A stretch of 64,000 nt of DNA from SPGG2 sp964194625 (lineage in GTDB: Bacteria; Pseudomonadota; Gammaproteobacteria; Acidiferrobacterales; SPGG2): positions 62,001 to 126,000 of the forward strand of contig CAXMNC010000237.1 of NCBI GenBank assembly GCA_964194625.1, written 5' to 3'. Below are positions 36,675 to 43,976 of this stretch, piece after piece; the stretch's first letter is position 1, and every line of letters starts with the position of its first letter. The translations under genes were made by a program, and so were the position numbers. The notes beneath the pieces are model-generated. The model saw nothing but the letters and a program-made list of their open reading frames with translations, was not told the origin of the DNA and did no database searches.

Positions 36675-38366
36675 ATGTTAAGTCATCTCTACATCCGTGA
36701 TTTTACTATCGTGCCGAGGCTCGAGTTATCTTTCGACGGCGGATTCACCGTACTGACAGGGGAAACGGGTGCGGGCAAATCTATATTGATCGATGCCCTT
36801 ATTTTCGCGTTGGGGGCTCGTGCCGAGGCTACCAGCATCCGTCACGGTTGTGAGCGGGCAGAGGTTATTGCGAGCTTTAATCTGCACCCACAAGAAGATG
36901 CTGCCGCGTGGCTCGAACAACATGATCTGTTCGCAGATGGGGAGTGTGTTGTACGACGGTTGGTCGACGCCAACCAGCCATCTCGCGGATCTATCAATGG
37001 TCGGCCAGTGCCTATGCAGATGCTTCGCGAACTAGGTGAGCGCCTGGTGGACATCCACGGTCAACACGAACATCAATCTCTGCTACGGCGGGATGGACAA
37101 CGTCAACTCCTCGATGATTATGCGAATCTAACCACATCAGTGAAGGAACTCTCTCAGCATCACCATACACTTGGATCACTTACATCACGTTTGGAAACGC
37201 TACAACGCCAGTCGGCTGATCGCAGCGCACGGGTCGATTTACTCCGCTACCAGGTGCAGGAACTCGAAGAGCTTGGATTACAGATCGACGAAATACAACA
37301 ACTCGAAGAAGAGCGGACACGTCTCGCCAATGGCGCTGAGTTGCTGGACGGGGTTAAAGCCATTGCTCACTCGCTTTACGACGACGAAGAAAGGTCAGTT
37401 TCGCTTATGCTCGCACATGCGATTAATAGCTTGGAGCAACTCTCCCGATACGATACGAATTTGCACCAGCTGACCAACTTGCTAAACGATGCGTCGGTGC
37501 AGATAGACGAGGTTGCTTCGCAACTGCATCGCTATCAGGACACGCTCGACCTCGATCCGCAGCGTCTGCAATGGATCGATCAACGCCTGGTCTCAATGCA
37601 CGACCTTGCACGTAAGCATCATGTACGACTTGAGGAATTGCCAGGGGTGTTGGAACAATTGCGCACAGAGTTGGACGATCTCGAAGATTTCGACCTGAAT
37701 CTGACAAAGCTCAATGAAAGTGTTGGGACAGCGCGCGCGACCTATATGACACTAGCCGAACATACATCGAAGAAGCGGAAAGTGGCAGCACGTGAGCTGT
37801 CAAAAGCGGTCACTGAACAAATGCAAAACTTAGGGATGACCGGTGGCTGTTTCGAGGTACATCTTGAGTCACTACCAGATAGTAGTATCAGTGCAGTCGG
37901 CCTAGAACGTGTACAGTTCTTGGTAAGTGCGAACGCCGGACAGCCGCCACGCCCCCTTACCAAAGTCGCCTCTGGCGGCGAATTATCGCGCATCAGCCTC
38001 GGCCTTCAGGTGGTGGTGGCTGGGGTTGGGCGTATTCCATCATTGATTTTCGATGAGGTTGATGTCGGTATCGGCGGGCGTATTGCCGAAATAGTTGGCC
38101 AACAACTACGTACACTCGGCGAGGCTCTCCAGGTGCTGTGCATAACGCATCTCGCCCAAGTGGCGGCCCTTGGCAATCATCATCTGTGCGTGAGCAAGAC
38201 CAATCAAAACGCGGCCAGCCTAACCCAAGTTACACAACTTTCCGCGGACGCACGCATCGAGGAGATCGCACGCATGATAGGTGGCATAGAAATCAGCGAA
38301 CAAACTATGGCACACGCCCAGGATATGCTTGCTCGCGCCCAAGGTGTCGACTGTGTCTCAGCCTGA
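36675..38366 (+). CDS. recN: DNA repair protein RecN
   Basis: SMC-like ATPase acting early in double-strand break repair. 563 residues: Walker A GETGAGKS at 29-36, a central coiled coil (about 150-370), the ABC signature VASGGELSRISL near 433-444 and Walker B LIFDEVDVGIGG near 456-467. The ATG follows the nadK stop with no gap. No LexA box is visible, consistent with it lying inside an operon. Confidence 0.97.
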   Translation: MLSHLYIRDFTIVPRLELSFDGGFTVLTGETGAGKSILIDALIFALGARAEATSIRHGCERAEVIASFNLHPQEDAAAWLEQHDLFADGECVVRRLVDANQPSRGSINGRPVPMQMLRELGERLVDIHGQHEHQSLLRRDGQRQLLDDYANLTTSVKELSQHHHTLGSLTSRLETLQRQSADRSARVDLLRYQVQELEELGLQIDEIQQLEEERTRLANGAELLDGVKAIAHSLYDDEERSVSLMLAHAINSLEQLSRYDTNLHQLTNLLNDASVQIDEVASQLHRYQDTLDLDPQRLQWIDQRLVSMHDLARKHHVRLEELPGVLEQLRTELDDLEDFDLNLTKLNESVGTARATYMTLAEHTSKKRKVAARELSKAVTEQMQNLGMTGGCFEVHLESLPDSSISAVGLERVQFLVSANAGQPPRPLTKVASGGELSRISLGLQVVVAGVGRIPSLIFDEVDVGIGGRIAEIVGQQLRTLGEALQVLCITHLAQVAALGNHHLCVSKTNQNAASLTQVTQLSADARIEEIARMIGGIEISEQTMAHAQDMLARAQGVDCVSA

Positions 38367-38850
38367 TACTCGCCAAGCAACGGAGCAACTGGCGCCACAC
38401 ATACGTCCCGCCGCGATCTCGGATGTACCAGAGATCTACGGGATGCTGGAAGTCTATGCAAGTCAGGGTGAATTACTACCGCGAACGATGAGCGATCTTT
38501 ATCGACACCTGCGTGATTTCTTCGTGGCCGAACTGGAGGGCAAGATCGCTGTCTGCGGGGCCTTGGAAATCTTCACCGAAAACCTAGGTGAGGTACGCAG
38601 TCTTGTTGTGGCGGAGAACTTTAAGGGCCGCGGTCTAGGTCATTTATTGGTCAAGCGAATCGTGACAGAAGCGCGAACTATCGGGCTAAGTCGGCTGATG
38701 GCATTGACCTACGCACCAGGGTTTTTCCATAAACTCGGCTTCGGGACGGTACCGAAAGGTTCCTTACCAGAAAAGGTGTGGGGGGTCTGTGTCAAACGCT
38801 ACAAATTCAACAACTGCGATGAGACCGCGGTGTTGCTAGAACTCCAGTAG
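38329..38850 (+). CDS. GNAT acetyltransferase, short N-acetylglutamate synthase type
   Basis: A GNAT-fold acetyltransferase of 173 residues that resembles the stand-alone amino-acid acetyltransferases used as short N-acetylglutamate synthases (Mycobacterium Rv2747 type). Visible features: IRPA-DVPEIYGML opening (about 25-40), LLPR, VRSLVV then GRGLGHLLV (acetyl-CoA loop, about 99-107), ALTYAPGFFHKLGF, and the CVKRYKFNNCDE end. It would start arginine synthesis. The ATG at 38329 overlaps recN by 38 bases; GTG codons near 38344 give shorter versions. The stop codon is the first triplet of the adjoining repeat. Enzyme specificity is inferred. Confidence 0.75.
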   Translation: MLAPKVSTVSQPDTRQATEQLAPHIRPAAISDVPEIYGMLEVYASQGELLPRTMSDLYRHLRDFFVAELEGKIAVCGALEIFTENLGEVRSLVVAENFKGRGLGHLLVKRIVTEARTIGLSRLMALTYAPGFFHKLGFGTVPKGSLPEKVWGVCVKRYKFNNCDETAVLLELQ

Positions 38851-38936
38851 CAAGTTTCAAGTATCAAGTAGCAAGGAACCACGACATCAATCTCCCTCCT
38901 TATTCGGGACCTTGTCACTTGCTACTTGCTACTCAT
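38848..38936. repeat. CAAG-heptad palindromic repeat, copy 2 (GNAT-fur junction)
   Basis: The left arm has CAAG at 38851, 38858, 38865 and 38872; the right arm has CTTG at 38911, 38918 and 38925 and a truncated unit at 38932, all exactly 7 bases apart. About 35 unique bases separate the arms. The stop codons of both convergent neighbours (GNAT TAG at 38848-38850, fur TGA at 38933-38935) lie in the element's ends. Same architecture as 28224-28333 but a different spacer sequence. Confidence 0.78.
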
Positions 38937-39367
38937 GTTTTTGAACAGTTCCCCCGGCTTCTCATCCCTTCGCATACGCCGTACAAGTAAAGCGCGTGAT
39001 CTTCCATAATGAACCCAGCGTTCTCCGCTACCTTGCGTTGGCGTTGCTCGATCGCACTGTCGCAGAACTCAAACACCTTTCGGCAGCTAACACAAACCAT
39101 ATGATCGTGATGCCCGCCATGGTTGATCTCAAACACCGAACGATCACCTTCAAAGTTATGACGGATGACGAGACCGGCCGTTTCGAATTGGGTGAGCACA
39201 CGGTAGACCGTGGCAAGACCTACTTCCTCACCCATGCTCAACAACCTCTTGTAGATATCCTCAGCGGCCAGATGTGGGTCTTTAGAGTCCTCTAGAATCC
39301 CGAGTATCTTTAGTCGCGGCAGCGTTGCCTTTAGGCCAGCCCTCTTGAGTTCAGCGCTACTTGCCAT
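38933..39367 (-). CDS. fur: Ferric uptake regulator Fur
   Basis: Iron-responsive repressor. 144 residues from the ATG at 39367, whose next residues match the family opening (LKRAGLKATLPRLKIL). The N-terminal winged helix contains GLATVYRVLTQFETAGLV. The metal sites are in the HGGHHDHMVC segment and the CVSCRKVFEFCD pair. Five extra upstream residues are possible (39382). It is divergent from bamE, the classical fur-omlA arrangement. Its last codons run into the CAAG repeat. Confidence 0.95.
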   Translation of the reverse strand: MASSAELKRAGLKATLPRLKILGILEDSKDPHLAAEDIYKRLLSMGEEVGLATVYRVLTQFETAGLVIRHNFEGDRSVFEINHGGHHDHMVCVSCRKVFEFCDSAIEQRQRKVAENAGFIMEDHALYLYGVCEGMRSRGNCSKT

Positions 39368-39460
39368 GGCACACCTCGTCAACCCGAGCGGATACTAATG
39401 TACGGAGAATCGTGTGTGGGCTATGATGCATGAGTGTAAACTACCTCTGTCCGTAATGTA

Positions 39461-39811
39461 ATGACCAAACCCCTGATTAGAATTTTGAGCGTGTTGCTCA
39501 TGTTATGGCTTGTCACGGCATGTAAGGGTATTTACTACCGTCCTGAAGTTCAGCAAGGCAACGTGGTCACTCAAGAAATGATCGACCAGCTCAAGATCGG
39601 TATGCCCCGTCGACAAGTCCGCTTCATACTAGGCACACCGCTGATCGAAGACCCGTTTAACCAGGATCGTTGGGATTACTATCATTCTCGCCTGTCGCGT
39701 AACAAGGGGCTAGAGCGACGTATATTGAGCGTTTTTTTTAAGGACGACGCGCTAGTGGAAATCCGCGGCGACGTTGTACCGAGTACAGTCAAAACCGAAA
39801 AGGGAACGTAG
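39461..39811 (+). CDS. bamE: Outer membrane assembly lipoprotein BamE
   Basis: Small lipoprotein of the BAM complex that inserts outer-membrane proteins. 116 residues: signal peptide with lipobox LVTAC (Cys about 21), YRPEVQQGN, then the SmpA/OmlA domain with LKIGMPRRQVRFILGTPLIEDPF split over about 46-68 and RWDYYHS. It is transcribed away from fur. Confidence 0.95.
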   Translation: MTKPLIRILSVLLMLWLVTACKGIYYRPEVQQGNVVTQEMIDQLKIGMPRRQVRFILGTPLIEDPFNQDRWDYYHSRLSRNKGLERRILSVFFKDDALVEIRGDVVPSTVKTEKGT

Positions 39812-39825
39812 CCCTGCGTCGATAG

Positions 39826-40152
39826 CTAACGCCGCTTATCTTTGGGTTTTCTCGCCTGGCCAGCACGGCGTTTACGAGCTTGCTTGGGGTCGACAACCAA
39901 CGGTCGATAGATCTCAACCCGATCTCCATTAGAAACCGTATCTTTTAAGCTTGCACGCTGGCCGAAGATCCCAACTGCATCGGCACTGAGGTCGATGTGC
40001 GGAAAGCGATCCAGTATGCCTGAGACACGAATCGCGTGTTCCACCGTACTGCCAGCGGGAATGTCAAACGAAACGACCACCTGTTCGCGTGTGGAGGCTG
40101 CATAAGCGACCTCGATTGTCACGTTTCTACCACTCTTACTTGCGACTGCCAT
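39826..40152 (-). CDS. rnfH: RnfH family protein (UPF0125)
   Basis: Small ubiquitin-like-fold protein often encoded with ratA; its role is not established despite the Rnf-linked name. With the ATG at 40152 it has 108 residues. Conserved core: VEVAYA-type opening, GSTVEHAIRVSGI, VGIFGQ, and DRVEIYRPLVVDPKQARKRRA split over about 76-95. The tail is strongly basic. Its start overlaps the ratA stop by 17 bases. Confidence 0.92.
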   Translation of the reverse strand: MAVASKSGRNVTIEVAYAASTREQVVVSFDIPAGSTVEHAIRVSGILDRFPHIDLSADAVGIFGQRASLKDTVSNGDRVEIYRPLVVDPKQARKRRAGQARKPKDKRR

Positions 40153-40576
40153 ACAACTCCATCGCTCGTTTCGTAAAACTATCGACAAGCCCGTTGGCAA
40201 TCCTTATGAATGCTGGTTTGAAAGCAACATCAAGCATTTTATTGGAAAAAGCGAACTCTAACCTAAGTGAGATCTTACTTGCGGCATCCTCTAGCTCTTG
40301 AAACTCCCAGATTCCGTGCAAGTGTCTAAACGGTCCCTTCACAAGGTGCATCTCGATAGCGTCGTCCCCCTTTCGTTCATTGCGCGTCGTGAAGCTCTTG
40401 TGAATACCTTGATAGGCGATATCGAGACACGCAATTGTTTCTTTGACATTCTGTGACAGGATTCGAGCGCCTTCACACCAAGGCAAGAATCGCGGGTATG
40501 ACTCGATATCTACTACAAGCGCAGACATTTCCTGTGCGCTATAGGGAACAAGGGCCGACCTACTAATTGCAGTCAC
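40136..40576 (-). CDS. ratA: RatA / START-like coenzyme Q-binding family protein
   Basis: A SRPBCC-fold protein of the RatA/Coq10 family, variously described as a ribosome-association toxin or a ubiquinone-binding protein. The conserved part begins at a GTG at 40576 (146 residues) with TAISRSALVPYSAQEM, then YPRFLPWCEGARIL (about 31-44), and ends with FIRIANGLVDSFTKRA. The longer open frame up to 40780 is non-conserved. Its partner rnfH is downstream with overlap; smpB is divergent. Confidence 0.9.
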   Translation of the reverse strand: MTAISRSALVPYSAQEMSALVVDIESYPRFLPWCEGARILSQNVKETIACLDIAYQGIHKSFTTRNERKGDDAIEMHLVKGPFRHLHGIWEFQELEDAASKISLRLEFAFSNKMLDVAFKPAFIRIANGLVDSFTKRAMELYGSRK

Positions 40577-40593
40577 AGAAGTAGACTCTAAAT

Positions 40594-40616
40594 ATTGAGA
40601 AGTACAATAAGTACTT
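40594..40616. promoter_or_regulatory. AAGTAC dyad between ratA and smpB
   Basis: AAGTAC and GTACTT, separated by five A/T bases, form an inverted repeat in the divergent ratA/smpB intergenic region (40577-40730). It could be an operator, but no known regulator site matches. Confidence 0.3.
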
Positions 40617-40730
40617 AAGGGCAGTTTAACACGCGCGCAGAAACAACATTTCAACTGCGCATGGGCCCAAAGAATTCTTTTGGCAGTTAAACTGTGCTTG
40701 AATGTACGAGATTTAGTCGTGATTGACTCC

Positions 40731-41210
40731 ATGCAAGCCAAAACCACCAAGCCATCGAGACACACCATCGCCCTCAACAAGAAGGCGCGACACGATTATT
40801 TCATCGAGAAGCGATTCGAAACCGGCATTTCACTGCTAGGCTGGGAAGTTAAGAGTCTTCGGGCTGGTCATGCACAACTGAAAGAGGGCTACGTCAATAT
40901 CAAAGACGGGCAAGTATTTCTCGTCGGCGCCCATATCTCGCCATTGTCATCCGCCTCAACGCATGTGAAGCCGGATCCCCGACGATCCCGCAAGTTGCTT
41001 TTGCACCGACAAGAGATTCGCAAATTGATCGGTGCTGTGGAACGCCGTGGCTACACACTAGTGCCGCTGGCACTTTATTGGAAGAAGGGTCGTGCCAAAC
41101 TCGAAATCGCGCTCGCCAAAGGCAAGCGTCAATACGACAAACGTGCATCAATCAAGCAGCGAGAAACGGAACGCGAACAGCGGCGAGCGTTGAAAAGCGT
41201 AAGGCGCTAG
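40731..41210 (+). CDS. smpB: SsrA-binding protein SmpB
   Basis: Partner of tmRNA in trans-translation, rescuing stalled ribosomes. 159 residues from the ATG at 40731 with NKKARHDYFIEKRFETGISL (split; about 16-35), GWEVKSLRAG, the AHISP motif, and the basic C-terminal helix (KRQYDKRASIKQRE) that enters the mRNA channel. An in-frame ATG at 40680 would add 17 non-conserved residues. ssrA follows 88 bases downstream. Confidence 0.97.
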   Translation: MQAKTTKPSRHTIALNKKARHDYFIEKRFETGISLLGWEVKSLRAGHAQLKEGYVNIKDGQVFLVGAHISPLSSASTHVKPDPRRSRKLLLHRQEIRKLIGAVERRGYTLVPLALYWKKGRAKLEIALAKGKRQYDKRASIKQRETEREQRRALKSVRR

Positions 41211-41226
41211 CCGGCCATTAACCCCC

Positions 41227-41255
41227 TTGTTTATAGCTAGCATCGCCCCTACCAT
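41227..41255 (+). promoter_or_regulatory. Candidate ssrA promoter
   Basis: TTGTTT (41227-41232), 17 bases, TACCAT (41250-41255), about 40 bases upstream of the mature tmRNA 5' end. A short 5' precursor would then be trimmed. Confidence 0.45.
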
Positions 41256-41298
41256 AGTGAGGAAGCCTGGGTAACCACAGGTTGTCCATGGCGAATAC

Positions 41299-41653
41299 GG
41301 GGGCGACACGGCTTCGACGTGGGTCGCGAAACCTTCGGGGCATGCCGAGGTGCAGATTTCCTCGTAAATCCAGCTGCACACTGATAGTTGCCAACGACGA
41401 CAACTACGCCCTAGCGGCTTAATCCCCGCTAGCCTCTTTCCCGGTTTGTCTGTGGGCTGGGAGCCAAGGGGTCGATGCACGCAGAACCGCGTAGCGTTGT
41501 GCCTGTTAACGCCGCGTTAAACTCAAGCAGGCTAAGCCGGCCAGCATTCCTGTCTGTCGGAAGCTGGCCGGTTAAATCATAGGCAGACTACGCATGTAGA
41601 ACCGGACGGCGGAGCACTTGCGGACGCGGGTTCGATTCCCGCCGCCTCCACCA
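41299..41653 (+). ncRNA. ssrA: Transfer-messenger RNA (tmRNA)
   Basis: One-piece tmRNA of 355 bases. The 5' GGGGGCG pairs with 3' CGCCTCC, giving the G3-U70 alanine identity pair, and CCA is encoded. The T arm is GCGGG-TTCGATT-CCCGC. The tag reading frame runs 41390-41422 and encodes ANDDNYALAA plus stop, giving the tag AANDDNYALAA after the charged alanine (Escherichia coli has E in place of the second D). Downstream of smpB, as usual. Confidence 0.97.
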
Positions 41654-41661
41654 GATGACAG

Positions 41662-41693
41662 AGGGCTGCCACGCGGCAGTCCTTTGTTATTTT
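41662..41693 (+). terminator. Intrinsic terminator of ssrA
   Basis: A 9-base stem AGGGCTGCC / GGCAGTCCT (one G-U pair) with loop ACGC is followed by a T-rich run (TTTGTTATTTT), 8 bases after the tmRNA 3' end. Confidence 0.85.
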
Positions 41694-41779
41694 GGAAGGC
41701 GGTGTGGATGAGAGCCCGCGTGGCGGGTTTGACGCGCGACGCCAGGCTGGAGAGAGGTCTGCTGCACTATCAAGTAAGA

Positions 41780-42208
41780 TCAGAATCTGGGACAGAGACG
41801 CGGAGCAAAGCTGCAGTTTGCACGCCACTCCAAGTTAGCGCCCCGATCGACGGGGATGTAATCCACTGTGCCGCCCGCGGCGACTCCGAGTGCACCGATA
41901 TTCTTCAGGCTGGCCGTAATGACACCGTTAACATCGGTGACAATACTTGAGACATACTTGGATTGGTAACTACCGGCAGAAGCCAGGCCAAGGCTGGCCT
42001 GAGACGGCATAGCGCCAATCCCGAAACCTTCGGAATGGGCCATGTCGATGGCACTCTTGGCGGCGCGGAGAAGGCTAGCTGCCTCCGAGACCTTGGCTTT
42101 CACTGTATAGTCCGAATAGGCCGGCACTGCGATCGCCGCTAAGACCCCAATGATCGTGGTCACAATCAAAAGCTCAATCAGCGTAAAACCTGTTTGCGTC
42201 TGTCTCAT
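41780..42208 (-). CDS. Type IV pilin-like protein
   Basis: A type IVa major-pilin-like prepilin of 142 residues. The short leader RQTQTG precedes the prepilin peptidase site, then FTLIELLIVTTIIGVLAAIA with the conserved Glu at +5, then the alpha-1 helix. The C-terminus is short, with only two nearby cysteines (NCSFAPRLC), so the disulfide loop is smaller than in typical PilA and the end could be altered. The ATG at 42208 is chosen because the upstream frame (to 42289) has no leader features. A sigma54-type promoter and a leader hairpin lie upstream. No other pilus genes are in the window. Confidence 0.8.
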   Translation of the reverse strand: MRQTQTGFTLIELLIVTTIIGVLAAIAVPAYSDYTVKAKVSEAASLLRAAKSAIDMAHSEGFGIGAMPSQASLGLASAGSYQSKYVSSIVTDVNGVITASLKNIGALGVAAGGTVDYIPVDRGANLEWRANCSFAPRLCPRF

Positions 42209-42229
42209 GCTACCTACATCCCTAGAAAA

Positions 42230-42252
42230 CTCCCACGACCTGTTCGTGGGAG
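42230..42252 (-). promoter_or_regulatory. Leader hairpin of the pilin gene
   Basis: CTCCCACGA (42230-42238) pairs perfectly with TCGTGGGAG (42244-42252) around loop CCTGT. On the minus strand it is followed by TTTTC and lies between the predicted sigma54 start (about 42274) and the pilin ATG, so it could act as an attenuator or mRNA stabiliser. Confidence 0.6.
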
Positions 42253-42284
42253 CTCCCGTTAGGACAAAAAGCCATCTTTTGTTG

Positions 42285-42300
42285 AGCACAAACCATGCCA
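42285..42300 (-). promoter_or_regulatory. Sigma54 (RpoN) promoter of the pilin gene
   Basis: Minus strand TGGCATG-GTTT-GTGCT has GG at -24 and GC at -12 with the exact spacing of TGGCACG-N4-TTGCT; one mismatch in the -12 box. pilA genes of many Gammaproteobacteria are RpoN/PilR-dependent, which fits the downstream gene. Confidence 0.65.
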
Positions 42301-42320
42301 GCCCCCATCCTCGGGACTAA

Positions 42321-42347
42321 CGGCCGATTTGTGCGGATAATCGGCCG
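42321..42347. repeat. CGGCCGAT inverted repeat
   Basis: CGGCCGAT (42321-42328) and ATCGGCCG (42340-42347) form a perfect 8-base dyad spaced by 11 bases. It lies about 20 bases upstream of the sigma54 promoter on the minus strand, and about 40 bases beyond the stop of the preceding gene. It may be a terminator stem or an activator site. Confidence 0.45.
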
Positions 42348-42389
42348 ACCATAGTGACTCAAGGGGCCCAGGGTCGGTCGGAACGGGCA

Positions 42390-42824
42390 CTAAGCGGTAC
42401 GCTGGTGCTCGCTTAGGTCCTGCTCGGAGGCCAGTTCGGTGTCTGTCTTGCCGGCCATCGCGGCAATGCGGTCGACGGACCGCCGCATGGCATCACGCGC
42501 GTCGTCAAAGGCCTGATGGCGCTCGGCCGAGTCGTTGTCGTCCTTCATCGCTATTGCCGCCGCATGAAGTACGCGTAACTGCTTGAGGAACTGATCACCC
42601 TCCGCCCGCAAGGCAAGGCCCTTGCGTTTGTTCATCAACACCTGTCGGCGCAACTTCCATGTGCCCACTTCAAGCCCTACCATACCAAGACCCACAATCG
42701 CGACTTGTATGCTGAGGCTGTCCCGAACGAAGAGCACCGCACCCAAAATGGCGGCCACCGCCACGAACGGCAAGCCGATATCAATAACCTTCCGAAATGT
42801 GCTCAAGAATGCCTCCTGACCCAC
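42390..42824 (-). CDS. Unknown two-helix membrane protein, tandem paralogue B
   Basis: Not recognised. 144 residues from a GTG start. Two adjacent hydrophobic segments (about 14-31 and 36-54) make an N-terminal membrane hairpin; the remaining 90 residues are polar and helical (ALRAE-D-F, DARDAMRRSVDRIAAMAGKT, ELAS). About half of the positions match its neighbour at 42861-43316 by eye, including VIDIGLP, LFVRD, AIVGLGMV and the RDAMR-SV-R-AA-AGKT motif, so the two are tandem duplicates. They lie 36 bases apart on the same strand. Confidence 0.7.
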   Translation of the reverse strand: MGQEAFLSTFRKVIDIGLPFVAVAAILGAVLFVRDSLSIQVAIVGLGMVGLEVGTWKLRRQVLMNKRKGLALRAEGDQFLKQLRVLHAAAIAMKDDNDSAERHQAFDDARDAMRRSVDRIAAMAGKTDTELASEQDLSEHQRTA

Positions 42825-42860
42825 AGGGAGCCCTTTGCTTCCATTTGAACCCTGGGCATG

Positions 42861-43316
42861 TCACCCAGTTCCACTGCCTGTATCCGCGGGCAGCTGGGCC
42901 ATGTCAGGACCCTCCGACGCAGGTGCAAGCTCGGCGTTCGTCTTACCGGCAACCGCGGCCATGCGTTCGACCGACTGTCTCATGGCGTCCCGTACCTCCT
43001 CGAAGGCCTGCCTATGCGCCTGCGAGTCGTTCTGCTTCACTGCCAGCGCCGCCGTGTTAAGTTGGCGCACAAGCTGCACGAACGCATCGGTCTCGGCACG
43101 CAGCCCCAGATACCGCCGCTTAGTGGGCAAAATCCGGTGGGCGGCCTTCCACACACCGAGCTCGAGTACCACCATACCGAGCCCCACAATCGCTAGTTGT
43201 ATACGGAGGTCGTCCCTCACGAACAGCACTGACACCAAAATCACCGCTACACCCACCAGCGGTAGACCGATATCGATAGTCTTACGAAGTGTTCTCAAAA
43301 AGCCCCCCTGGCTCAC
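42861..43316 (-). CDS. Unknown two-helix membrane protein, tandem paralogue A
   Basis: Not recognised. 151 residues from a GTG start preceded by GGGG. Same layout as the following gene: membrane hairpin (about 14-31 and 36-54), then a soluble helical domain with EVRDAMRQSVERMAAVAGKT near residues 107-126, and a longer Pro/Gly/Ala-rich tail. Conservation between the copies is strongest in the membrane hairpin and in the RDAMR motif, which suggests that both parts are under selection. No catalytic motif. Probably cotranscribed with its copy. Confidence 0.7.
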   Translation of the reverse strand: MSQGGFLRTLRKTIDIGLPLVGVAVILVSVLFVRDDLRIQLAIVGLGMVVLELGVWKAAHRILPTKRRYLGLRAETDAFVQLVRQLNTAALAVKQNDSQAHRQAFEEVRDAMRQSVERMAAVAGKTNAELAPASEGPDMAQLPADTGSGTG

Positions 43317-43737
43317 AGAGCCCCGTCGCGCTTACCCTAGGCACCTTGCAAACCCCGTGCCGATCACGACAGAGTTTGAGTATAGGTCACCGCATTGATC
43401 GGCCCTCACGCCCAGCGTGGCGGCATTCCAAAGTAAAGCCCTGCCACCGACTTCGTGCTTCGCCAGTGAGGTCCATTCGTCCGACAATTTGACCCGCTCG
43501 TCGGTCGTGGGCGCCACGAAGACCGACTTGGTGACGTCGGCGCCTTGACGCACGCCGGTGACTAGAGGCTGCGTCTCAGCTTTTCACCAGCGGCATGGGT
43601 AGCTGCATCATCAGGGCTGTAGTTCGAGAGCAGGCAACCACGTGATCGTCAAAAGCCCATGGATTCGCCCACGTTGACGCCCCTTTGCGACTGCGTTAGC
43701 GTTCAACCGCATCTTTATTCGGACCGGTGGCGAGAAC
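43317..43737. other. Region with no convincing gene; possible decayed sequence
   Basis: About 420 bases upstream of the tandem membrane proteins. The only open frame (43332-43553, minus, GTG start, 73 residues) has no recognised motif, a single weak open context and no ribosome site. The rest is stop-rich on both strands. It probably carries promoters for the minus-strand paralogues and for xseB on the plus strand. Confidence 0.4.
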
Positions 43738-43971
43738 GTGCCCAAAAAGACGATGCCAGACTTCGAGGCCGCGCTGGTGGAGCTCGAGAAACTGGTAGAC
43801 AAAATGGAAAGTGGTGAACAGAGTTTGGAAGACGCCCTGAAATCCTTTCAGCGGGGGGTCGAGTTAACCCGCACATGTCAGCAAGCCTTAAAGCAAGCCG
43901 AGCAACGTGTTGAGAAGCTTGTTCAGAAAGATGGCCGCTTAGTAACAGAGAATCTCGAGATCAAAGAATAA
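43738..43971 (+). CDS. xseB: Exodeoxyribonuclease VII small subunit
   Basis: XseB binds XseA to form exonuclease VII, which degrades single-stranded DNA. 77 residues: the all-helical family with DFEAALVELEKLVDKMESGEQSLED split over about 8-32 and a long coiled coil (QQALKQAEQRVEKL). GTG start at 43738; a downstream ATG at 43753 would truncate the conserved start. ispA follows after 5 bases. Confidence 0.95.
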   Translation: MPKKTMPDFEAALVELEKLVDKMESGEQSLEDALKSFQRGVELTRTCQQALKQAEQRVEKLVQKDGRLVTENLEIKE

Positions 43972-43976
43972 CTGCC

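Noticed and set aside
38851..38935. The CAAG repeat as an ordinary intrinsic terminator
   Set aside because: There is no uridine tract after the stem on either strand and the stem is imperfect with a 7-base lattice; termination remains possible but not by the usual signature.
41577..41828. A minus-strand frame with the phrase VEAAGIEPASASAPPSGST over the 3' end of tmRNA
   Set aside because: It is a translation of the tRNA-like 3' part of ssrA and its terminator; such spurious frames are common over tRNA/tmRNA ends.
41630..43737. Possible integrative element with the ssrA 3' end as attachment site
   Set aside because: No integrase is present and I could not find a second copy of the ssrA 3' end (att repeat) near 43737. 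The insertion idea for the paralogues stays open but without this support.
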